Assembly (NCBI RefSeq): GCF_001423695.1
Contig: NZ_LMOZ01000003.1
Span: forward strand, 806,070 to 870,069
Length of the DNA stretch: 64,000 bases
Origin: Leifsonia sp. Leaf336
GTDB taxonomy: Bacteria > Actinomycetota > Actinomycetes > Actinomycetales > Microbacteriaceae
Reading direction: 5' to 3'
Part shown: positions 34,413 to 41,416 of the stretch, in pieces
Numbering within the stretch: position 1 is the first letter of the stretch
How the letters are laid out: the number at the start of each line of letters is the position of its first letter
Translations under genes and position numbers: made by a program
The notes under the pieces: generated by a model
Seen by the model: only the letters and a program-made list of their open reading frames with translations
Database searches by the model: none
What the model was told of the DNA's origin: nothing

Positions 34413-35123
34413 TTGTCACCATCATACGAGCAGGGCGGCTCCGGCCTGCACGGAGACGTCCTCGAATGGCTCGGTACGCAGATCATCACACGTGTCTTCG
34501 CTACAGGGCACAAATTGAACCCGGACGAGTTGAGTGTCGAGCGCCAGGTCTCGCGGGCTGTGCTCCGGGAGGTCTTCCGAGTTCTGCAGGCCAAAGGCCT
34601 CATTACGGCGCGGCCTCGGCAAGGCACTCTCGTCACGCCGCCGGAATACTGGGACTACATGGATCCTGACGTCATCCGTTGGCGATTGCGCAGTTCGGAC
34701 CGGGCGGATCAAGTGGAGGAGCTCTTCGCCCTCAGACTGGCGGTCGAGCCTGTCGCGTGCCGACTGATGGCGGAGGCGACTGATGCCGCTGCGGCAGACC
34801 GGCTAGACGAATTCATCGCTGAGATGCAGAGCGCTTTCGAACGACGCGACCTTCACGCATTCGCGGCCGCGGACGTTCGCTTTCACACACACATCCTCGA
34901 ATCCAGTGCGAACAATATGTTCCGCTCGCTGATGTCGCCGGTAGCGTCCGCAGTGAGCACGAGAGAGACCCTGCAGTTCCCGCTTGAGCAAGTCGTACTG
35001 AGAGGGCTGGACCTCCACCGGCGCCTGGTCGCGGAGATTCGCGGGAACGGGCCGGCCATTGAAGCCATCTCGCAGTCCTTGATCCTCGACGCTCAGCAGG
35101 AGATCGAGGCGGCGATTCATTAG
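34413..35123 (+). CDS. GntR-family (FadR/FCD) regulator 2
   Basis: 236 residues from TTG 34413 with GAGGCGGG just upstream. The winged helix reads 'VLEWLGTQIITRVFATGHKLN...QVSRAVLREVFRVLQAKGLITARPRQGT', then an FCD domain with 'DPDVIRWRLRSSDRADQVEELFALRLAVEPVACRL' and 'ADVRFHTHILESSANNMF'. It is clearly paralogous to regulator 1 at the far end of the island. Its helix 1 region is shorter and it lies 53 nt after the GH36 gene on the same strand, so it may be in the operon and give feedback control. Confidence 0.88.
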   Translation: MSPSYEQGGSGLHGDVLEWLGTQIITRVFATGHKLNPDELSVERQVSRAVLREVFRVLQAKGLITARPRQGTLVTPPEYWDYMDPDVIRWRLRSSDRADQVEELFALRLAVEPVACRLMAEATDAAAADRLDEFIAEMQSAFERRDLHAFAAADVRFHTHILESSANNMFRSLMSPVASAVSTRETLQFPLEQVVLRGLDLHRRLVAEIRGNGPAIEAISQSLILDAQQEIEAAIH

Positions 35124-35276
35124 CCAGTTTCGACCGCGCATCTGATTTTTCGTCAAGATGAACGCTGACGGCGACGCTTCACCGCCAACTCGCGCCAGCC
35201 GATCCCGTGGGAGAAAGACTGGTCGAGGGCGTCGGAGATCGACTGAGTCTCTGACGTGCGTCGACAACAACCGCGG

Positions 35277-35493
35277 AGCCGCCGGGCGGCGGCACTGAAT
35301 TTCCCGGCTTGTTTGTCTTTCCGTCGGCCGATCGTAGCTCGTTCCCGGTTCTCCGTGCCGGGCTTTCGCGGCATATCCTCCCTCGCAAGCTCGGTCCGGT
35401 ATTCCACGCTCCCGGCACTGCGCCCCTCTCACTCGCTCTCGATCTCTCCGCCGGAAGGCAAACAAGAACAGTTGACACAGGGGAGTGATCAGA
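35277..35493 (+). promoter_or_regulatory. Conserved leader of copy B
   Basis: This is the counterpart of the copy A leader on the plus strand. It includes a GC hairpin (GCCGCC 35278-35283 with GGCGGC 35288-35293, loop GGGC), then GATCGTAGCTC, GCCGGGCTTTCGCGGC, TCCCGGCACT and CTCGCTCTCGATC, and ends in the GGGAG ribosome site before ATG 35494. Spacing from the GATCGTAGCTC block to the ATG is about 165 nt in both copies. In one frame both copies stay open over ~43 codons, but copy A lacks a start codon there, so coding is not favoured. Confidence 0.55.
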
Positions 35494-35889
35494 ATGCGGG
35501 TACACATCATCGACACCAGACGCATGGGTCCTGAACTGCAGGGTGGACTGATCGGAGTGGTCGGTTCGCTCAGCCCCAGCTCCGAGGAAAAGAGAGAGTG
35601 TGTTGAGACCGTCAGTCGATACTCCGCGGACGGATGGGTGATTTCCGCCGACCCGTTCACGCCTATCGGCCGGCTTGCCGCGCTCACCGCAGAGACTGCG
35701 TGCGCGCCGTTCGTGCGACTCGACGACGTTCGCCTGCCGCAGCGGGCCGCGCGTACGATTGGGGTCACGCGTAGTCCCGAGCGGGATTCCGCTGACCTCG
35801 ACGGATCGCCGTTTCCTGCGCTGGCACCCAAGACCCGCATCAGCGGAGCTGGGCTGACCGGCTCGCGCATTGAGAACGGGGGTCGGTGA
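35494..35889 (+). CDS. Small protein of unknown family, copy B (longer C-terminus)
   Basis: 131 residues from ATG 35494 with GGGAG nine bases upstream; a GTG at 35485 is in frame but lies within the ribosome site. The first ~74 residues ('MRVHIIDTRRMGPELQGG', 'CVETVSRYSADGW', 'LAALTAETAC') are about three quarters identical to copy A. The remaining ~57 residues are unrelated, basic and low-complexity, and may be read-through into the integrase upstream region. The TGA overlaps the integrase start, suggesting co-expression with integrase. No known domain is seen, and no helix-turn-helix typical of an excisionase. Confidence 0.68.
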   Translation: MRVHIIDTRRMGPELQGGLIGVVGSLSPSSEEKRECVETVSRYSADGWVISADPFTPIGRLAALTAETACAPFVRLDDVRLPQRAARTIGVTRSPERDSADLDGSPFPALAPKTRISGAGLTGSRIENGGR

Positions 35890-35891
35890 TC

Positions 35892-37115
35892 ATGTCGCGT
35901 CCTCCGCTTGTCTCCGAGACCTGGGGAGCCGTCTCGACGCGCATGCTCGAGCACGGCCGCTGGGCCGCGCGCGCCCGATACCGCGACGTTGATGGCCGAA
36001 CACGACAGATCGAACGCATCGGTAGCACGAAGCAGAAGGCGGAAGCGCTCCTCCGAGAGGCGATGCGGGATCGGATCAAGCCGCTCGGCGACGGAGAGCT
36101 CGGACCAGACACTCGCCTCGCAGACCTTGCGATTGTGTGGTGGGACGAGTTCGGCCACACCTCTCGCTCGAACGCCACCCTGCGTCGATACGAGACTGTG
36201 CTCGACAAGTACGTCATTCCGAATCTCGGCGGCTGGATGATTCGGGAGGCCTCGGTCTCGAAGCTAGATCGATTCATCAAGCAGACGACAAGGCTCAACG
36301 GATACTCGAATGCGAGCATCGCCGTCGTCCTGCTCACCGGGATGTTCGCCATGGCAGCAAGGCATGACGCCATCGAAGCCAATCCGATGAAGTCGGTCGC
36401 TCCCGTCGAGGAGCCAGATCACCAGGTTGTGACCTTTTCGCTCGACGACGTCGCCGAGCTTCGCGAGATCCTTGCTCGGTGGGACGCAGGCTTGGATGCA
36501 TCAGGGCGCCGTCGCGGGACCGACCTCGCCGATCCAGTGGACTTCTTCCTCGGCACCGGCTGCCGGCCGGGCGAGGTGTTCGCACTGATGTGGGAGGACG
36601 TCGACTTCACGATCCAGCCGTTCACGGTCGACATCCACCGGACAATGGCGAAGAACCGCGAAGGCCGCTGGACCGTTCAGAACAAGACCAAGACTGGCGG
36701 CGGGCGACGGCTATTCCTGCCCACCTTCGTGGGGAAGATGCTTCTCCGACGGCGAGTCGAATCGTTCTCGGATCTCGTCTTCCCCTCGTCGACGCTCACG
36801 CCACGAATCCCGGACAACTTCCGACTCCAGTGGCACACCGCGTTGAAGGGGACGCGCTTTGAAGGGCGGGTGCCGAAGGAGTTCCGGTCCACGGTTGCAA
36901 CGGCGATGGGTCGTCACGGGCGCGGCCCCTCGAGACGACATCTCGGTGCACGGGGATGGCATCGTCGTCAGGGCGGGTGTGGACTCCGAGCGTTCCGCCG
37001 CGGGGGTTTGCCGTGCGGTCTACGAACTCTGCCTTCCCTGGGGCGACAACGCAGGTCTGCGCTCGGCCGCTATCGAGGTCACCGCCGCAACCATCGACGA
37101 CGGCGGACCGGCTGA
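35892..37115 (+). pseudogene. Tyrosine integrase, C-terminally disrupted
   Basis: ATG 35892 (or GTG 35886) begins a phage-type integrase: AP2-like arm-binding region ('GRWAARARYRDVDGRTRQ'), SAM-like core-binding domain ('LADLAIVWWDEF...LRRYETVLDKYVIPNLGG'), and the start of the catalytic domain with Arg box 'GTGCRPGEVFALMWEDVDF' and 'KTKTGGGRRLFLP'. Homology continues to 'VPKEFRSTVATAM' (~36910). After this the frame becomes Arg-rich nonsense and lacks the HxLGH and nucleophile Tyr blocks. The gene therefore lost its last ~60 catalytic residues by recombination or deletion and is probably inactive. Confidence 0.8.
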
Positions 37116-37209
37116 CACCGGTGTCGCGATCGAACGCACGGGGATGACCGGTGCCTCCTCGAGAGCGTCACACGGAAATCCGACAACCTTCCCGCGCGAC
37201 TGGCGCTGA
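36906..37209 (+). pseudogene. Unidentified 3' gene fragment fused at the integrase breakpoint
   Basis: Just past the integrase break a different frame looks protein-like: 'DDISVHGDGIVVRAGVDSERSAAG', 'CRAVYELCLPWGDN', 'SAAIEVTAATIDDGGPADTG', ending at 37209. It has no start of its own, so it appears to be the tail of another gene joined to the integrase. I do not recognise the family. Confidence 0.4.
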
Positions 37210-37375
37210 AGGCTGTGGCTCGCTGGCCTGCTGATCCGCGTGAAAGCCGGCTCGCTCTAGTTGCGCCTGTTCGGCCGGTTGGTCGCTCCCGGTCACCGTC
37301 GTGCTGCAAGCTGATTGTGTCGTTCGATCAGCTCTGTCATTTCTTCCGGCATCGCCCGCGGAGAACGAGCTCAGG
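37210..37375. other. Short gap after the integrase remnant
   Basis: Nothing recognised; no copy of the tRNA-Gly 3' end is present that could mark an attachment site. Confidence 0.4.
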
Positions 37376-38092
37376 TCAGGCGGGTGTCCGCACCGACGCG
37401 AAGCGGTTACGGCGGCGCACCGTGAACCCGAGGCGCTCATAGGCGGCGATGGCGCCTGTGTTCGTGACGGCCGCGTGCATCAGCGCGCGGTCACCGCGCT
37501 GCTGGATGTGGAAGGCGATATCGAGCACGAGGCGAGAGGCGAGTCCCTGGCGGCGGTGGTCGGCATCGACCGACACGGCGCTGATCTCGGTCCAGCCCGT
37601 CGGGTGCAGACGCTCGCCGGCCATGGCCACCAGGCGCCTCGCCCGGTGAATGCCGATGTACCGGCCCAGCTCGTACGTGCGGGGGCGGAAAGGACCGGGT
37701 CGATTGCGCTCGACGATTGCGAGCATGTCGGCCGCGTCGTCAGCGCCGAGCTCGATCGCCTCGTCGTCCGGGTGCGGCCGCAGTGCTGCAGTCTCGACCA
37801 GTTGCACGCCGTCGCCGCCCCCGAGGTACTCCCATCCTTCCGGGAGCTCGCCTTCGTAGCCGGAGAGGCCGACCTCCGCGCCGGGTCCCACGAGTTCGCG
37901 CAGCGCGTCCCACGTCCCGGGTGCGTCCCATGTGCGGACTGCGACGAACGGCGCGACGTCGACGGGGTAGCGCCGAACGAGGTCACCACCGATCGCGAAG
38001 TGAGCATGCGGGCCCGCGAGCGAGTGCCAGGCGGCGTTGTCGAGGACGGCGGCGTCCGTGTGCGAGACGTCGAGGATCGGGGTGGAGGTCAC
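37376..38092 (-). CDS. GNAT acetyltransferase
   Basis: About 238 residues from GTG 38092; the ORF extends to 38194 with an unlikely basic leader that would overlap the divergent gene. The GNAT core is in the C-terminal half: 'EISAVSVDADHRRQGLASRLVLDIAFHIQQRG' (acetyl-CoA loop HRRQGLA) and 'NTGAIAAYERLGFTVRRR'. The N-terminal half is a degenerate FR47-like domain. Substrate unknown. Divergent from the next GNAT gene with ~100 nt between starts. Confidence 0.8.
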   Translation of the reverse strand: MTSTPILDVSHTDAAVLDNAAWHSLAGPHAHFAIGGDLVRRYPVDVAPFVAVRTWDAPGTWDALRELVGPGAEVGLSGYEGELPEGWEYLGGGDGVQLVETAALRPHPDDEAIELGADDAADMLAIVERNRPGPFRPRTYELGRYIGIHRARRLVAMAGERLHPTGWTEISAVSVDADHRRQGLASRLVLDIAFHIQQRGDRALMHAAVTNTGAIAAYERLGFTVRRRNRFASVRTPA

Positions 38093-38192
38093 CGGGACAC
38101 TCTGCGCCGATCGGTGTCGATGTTCAAACGCTGTGTTACCCGTTGTTTCCCGCGCCGGCGACCGTGGTCGCCTCGGTCGCGATACTGGCATC

Positions 38193-38705
38193 ATGACGGC
38201 GGTACGGAGCGCATGGACGATCGAGAACGTCGCGTGGACCGACGACCGGGCGGTCGTACTGCGCGATGCGATGGATGCCGAGGTCGGCCCCCGTTACGCC
38301 GAGACCTTTGCTGCGTTCGATGACGAGACTGCAGCGGCTCTCGCGGACGACTTCGCTGTGGACCCGTCGACGATCGTGGAGGTCGTGCTCGTGCTCGACG
38401 ACGCGGGAGAGGCGGTCGGGCATGCGGCCCTGCGCGCCCTCGGCGACGAGCTCGAGGTCAAGCGCGTGTATGTCGATCCTCGCGCGCGTGGGCGGGGGGC
38501 GAGTCGTGCGCTCATGGCCGAGCTGGAGCGGCTCGCAGCGGTGCGCGGCGCGAGCCGGCTCATCCTGCAGACCGGCGACCGGCAGCCCGAGGCGGTCGCG
38601 CTCTACGAGAACATCGGTTACCGGGCGATTCCTGTCTTCCCTCCGTACGTGCGTTTCGCTGGATCGCGTTGCTTTGCGAAGACCCTGATCGCGGTCGCCG
38701 GATGA
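38193..38705 (+). CDS. GNAT acetyltransferase
   Basis: 170 residues from ATG 38193. The central GNAT core has 'LEVKRVYVDPRARGRGASRALMAELERLAAVRG' (coenzyme A loop) and ends with 'QPEAVALYENIGYRAIPVFPPY'. It overlaps the following SolA-like gene by ATGA, which suggests acetylation of an amine or amino acid handled by that oxidase. Substrate unknown. Confidence 0.85.
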   Translation: MTAVRSAWTIENVAWTDDRAVVLRDAMDAEVGPRYAETFAAFDDETAAALADDFAVDPSTIVEVVLVLDDAGEAVGHAALRALGDELEVKRVYVDPRARGRGASRALMAELERLAAVRGASRLILQTGDRQPEAVALYENIGYRAIPVFPPYVRFAGSRCFAKTLIAVAG

Positions 38706-39799
38706 GCGCGCGGACCGTCGACGTCGCCGTGGTCGGCGCCGGAGCCATGGGAGCGGCCACCGCCTGGCACCTTGCGCGGGCGGGTCGCGAGGTCGCGGTG
38801 TTCGAACAATTCGAGCCTGGCCATATTCGCGGCGCGTCGCACGGGGCCTCCCGCAACTTCAACGTCGCGTACACCGAGCCCGAGTATCTCGCGTGGCTCC
38901 GTGATGCACGGACGCTGTGGCGCGAGCTGGAGGCAGAGTCGGATACCGCGCTCCTGGAGACGACCGGTATCGTCACGCACGGGCGCGGGCGGGATCTCGC
39001 GGCCGCGAGCGACGTCATCTCGGAGGGCGGTTTCGAGGCGGAACTGCTCGACGTCTCCGCCGCTGAGGCACGGTGGCCCGGCTTCCGTTTCGATGGACCG
39101 GTGCTGCACAACCCCGGTGCAGGTCGCCTGGATGCCGACGCCTCCGTCCGGGCGTTCCTGAGCGGAGCAGCGGCATCCGGCGCCGACGTCGCGTGGAGTG
39201 CGGCGGTCGCCGATGTCGAGGTCCACGGTGACGACGACGTGCGTTTCACGGTGACGGATGCGGACGGGAGTCATCGGGTCCACGCGCGACGGCTCGTGTG
39301 CACGGCGGGCGCGTGGACCTCGAAAACGCTTACCGGAGTGAAGGGGGTGACCCTCCCCACGTTGCGGGTGACGCAGGAGCAGCCTGCGCACTTCCGTCCC
39401 CTGGATCCGTCGGCCTCCTGGCCCGGGTTTAACCACCACCCCGCCGCCGACGATCCCCGAACCGCGTGGTTCGCTGCCCCGGTGTACGGCATGCTGACAC
39501 CCGGGGAGGGGGTCAAGGCCGGCTGGCACGCCGCCGGGCCCGAAATCGATCCGGACCGCCGCAGTTTCGTTCCCGACGCTGCGCTGACCGCTGCGCTCGT
39601 CCGGTACGCGGGGGAGTGGCTCCCCGGGGTGGATGCGACGACGTTCAACGAGATCACCTGCACCTACACGTCAACCGTCGATGCCCGCTTCGTGCTCGAG
39701 CGCACGGGGCCGGTGGTCGTGGGTGCCGGTTTCTCGGGACACGGCTTCAAGTTCACGCCCGTCATCGGGCGGACGCTGGCTGCACTTGCCTCGCCGTGA
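38702..39799 (+). CDS. FAD-dependent N-methyl amino acid oxidase (SolA/monomeric sarcosine oxidase-like)
   Basis: 365 residues. The N-terminus has the Rossmann 'VAVVGAGAMGAATAWHLARAGREVAVFEQ' motif and 'GASHGASRNFNVAY', typical of the MTOX/sarcosine oxidase group. The C-terminus 'VVVGAGFSGHGFKFTPVIGRTLA' closes the FAD site. The enzyme would oxidatively demethylate N-methyl amino acids, giving formaldehyde and peroxide. The conserved covalent-FAD Cys region near 300-320 reads 'NEITCTYTSTVDARFVLE', which includes a suitable Cys. Co-translated with the GNAT gene. Confidence 0.87.
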   Translation: MSARTVDVAVVGAGAMGAATAWHLARAGREVAVFEQFEPGHIRGASHGASRNFNVAYTEPEYLAWLRDARTLWRELEAESDTALLETTGIVTHGRGRDLAAASDVISEGGFEAELLDVSAAEARWPGFRFDGPVLHNPGAGRLDADASVRAFLSGAAASGADVAWSAAVADVEVHGDDDVRFTVTDADGSHRVHARRLVCTAGAWTSKTLTGVKGVTLPTLRVTQEQPAHFRPLDPSASWPGFNHHPAADDPRTAWFAAPVYGMLTPGEGVKAGWHAAGPEIDPDRRSFVPDAALTAALVRYAGEWLPGVDATTFNEITCTYTSTVDARFVLERTGPVVVGAGFSGHGFKFTPVIGRTLAALASP

Positions 39800-39924
39800 T
39801 TGATTTCCGTCGATAGTCCGCGGCCCGGGCCGGAAGTCCGATCGCGGCTCAACCGATCGATGAGCGCCCTCCGAGGCTCGGTAATACAGCCAAAGTCGTC
39901 CTCGCCGCCTGCGACGATAGAGCC

Positions 39925-40941
39925 ATGCCTCTCGACGCACTTCCCATCCTCGACATCTCCGAACTCGACCAGGGCGATGAGTCCGCGGCGGCCTTCCGCG
40001 ACAGCCTGCGGCAGGTCACCCACGACGTGGGGTTCTTCTACCTGGTCGGCCACGGGATCCCGCAGGAGCTGATCGACGAGGTTCTGGAGGTCTCGCGCCG
40101 GTTCTTCGACCTGCGCGAAGCGGAGAAGCTCGCGATCGAGAACGTGCGCAGCCCGCAGTTCCGTGGGTACACCCGCACCGGTGAGGAGCTGACCAACGGG
40201 GCGGTTGACTGGCGCGAGCAGATCGACATCGGGGAAGAGCGTGAGACGGTGGCTGACGGTCCGGCCTTCCAGAGGCTCGAGGGCCCGAATCTGTGGCCGG
40301 CTGCGCTCCCGGAACTCGAGACGGCGATGACCGAGTGGCGCGAGCAGCTCAGCGCGCTGTCGCTCCGCCTCCTGCGCACGTGGGCGGTGGCCCTGGGCTC
40401 CCCGGCCGATGTGTTCGACGACGCGTTCGCCGACCATCCGTTCCCTCTGATCAAGATCGTGCGCTACCCGGGCAAGAGCGACGAGGTCGCGGAGCAAGGC
40501 GTGGGCGCGCACCGTGACGGCGGCGTTCTGACGTTGCTGCTCGTCGAGCCGGGCAAGGGCGGTCTTCAGGTGGAGCACGAGGGTGCGTGGATCGACGCAC
40601 CGTCGATCCCCGGCGCGTTCGTCGTCAACATCGGCGAGATGCTCGAGCTGGCCACCGACGGTTACCTGAAGGCGACCCTGCACCGCGTCGAGTCCCCGGC
40701 GCTCGGAACGGACCGCATCTCCATCCCCTTCTTCTTCAACCCGGCGCTGGACTCGACCGTGCCACGGCTGCAGTTGCCGCCCGAGCTGAAGGCCGAGGCG
40801 CGCGGGCTCTCCGCCGACCCAACGGACAACCCGATCCTCGAGACGTACGGGGACAACGTTCTCCGCTACCGGCTCCGCGCGCACCCGAACGTGGCGGCCA
40901 TCCATCACGCCGACCTTCTCAGCCCGCCGCCGACGCCGTAG
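39925..40941 (+). CDS. Isopenicillin-N-synthase-like 2-oxoglutarate/Fe(II) oxygenase
   Basis: 338 residues. The N-terminal DIOX_N segment begins 'LPILDISEL' and has 'VGFFYLVGHGIP'. The double-stranded beta-helix core has the iron triad H-x-D in 'VGAHRDGGVLTLL' and distal His in 'ATLHRVESP', with the 2OG-binding Arg in 'DRISIPFFFNP'. Bacterial members are often general oxygenases, not penicillin enzymes. No biosynthetic genes are beside it. Weak ribosome site, separate transcription unit 125 nt after the oxidase. Confidence 0.88.
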   Translation: MPLDALPILDISELDQGDESAAAFRDSLRQVTHDVGFFYLVGHGIPQELIDEVLEVSRRFFDLREAEKLAIENVRSPQFRGYTRTGEELTNGAVDWREQIDIGEERETVADGPAFQRLEGPNLWPAALPELETAMTEWREQLSALSLRLLRTWAVALGSPADVFDDAFADHPFPLIKIVRYPGKSDEVAEQGVGAHRDGGVLTLLLVEPGKGGLQVEHEGAWIDAPSIPGAFVVNIGEMLELATDGYLKATLHRVESPALGTDRISIPFFFNPALDSTVPRLQLPPELKAEARGLSADPTDNPILETYGDNVLRYRLRAHPNVAAIHHADLLSPPPTP

Positions 40942-40981
40942 CTCAGTGCTCACGGCCGGCCGGGTTCGGGCGGGACACCCC

Positions 40982-41416
40982 TCAGTCGGAGGGCGGTTGA
41001 GGGAGTCGGTGCACGGCTTCGCGTAGTCGCTCGAACCGTCGGGTCAGGTCGAGGGTCAAAGGCTCTGTCTGCGGGGTCGGAATCTTCCACCACACGGCCT
41101 GAATCCGGGATCCGGTCGGGGTCGGCTCGACGAAGAACTCCAGCTCCGAGCCGGGGACGACGATGTGCGACGCCTGGACAGGATCCCAGGAGATCAACAC
41201 CCGGCGATTGGGGACGAGGTCGAGAATGCGACCGACCGCCGACTCGTCGCGACGGGTGATCTCGTAGTTGCCGCCGCGGCGCGCCGCGACCTTGGCGCGG
41301 TCGGCGAACCATTGGGAGAGCAGGTACGGCGCCACCACCGAGTCGAATGCGATGCGGGGTGGCCGATCGAGGTCGATGCCGGCCCGGACTTCGAGCAGAT
41401 ACTCGTTGTACGTCAA
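40982..41416 (-). CDS. SRPBCC/AHSA1-like protein with TTG start
   Basis: 144 residues from TTG 41416, the first codon compatible with 'TYNEYLLEVRAGIDLDRPPRIAF'. AGAGGG lies 8 nt upstream. TTGA merges this start with the TGA of the upstream FAD protein. The sequence shows the START-like pattern ('VVAPYLLSQWFADRA', 'VPNRRVLISWDPV', 'SELEFFVEPTPTGSRIQAVWW', 'LTLDLTRRFERLREAVHRL') of small ligand-binding or stress proteins. Function unknown; coupling suggests it serves the FAD protein. Confidence 0.7.
   Translation of the reverse strand: MTYNEYLLEVRAGIDLDRPPRIAFDSVVAPYLLSQWFADRAKVAARRGGNYEITRRDESAVGRILDLVPNRRVLISWDPVQASHIVVPGSELEFFVEPTPTGSRIQAVWWKIPTPQTEPLTLDLTRRFERLREAVHRLPQPPSD

Noticed and set aside
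35256-35534. Open frame through the copy B leader, similar in copy A, as a conserved small protein
   Set aside because: Copy A has a stop and no start codon in that frame, and substitutions are not concentrated at third positions; a non-coding leader fits better.
39925-40941. IPNS-like oxygenase as part of a beta-lactam cluster
   Set aside because: No ACV synthetase, expandase or other beta-lactam genes are nearby; the general bacterial 2OG oxygenase group explains the sequence.
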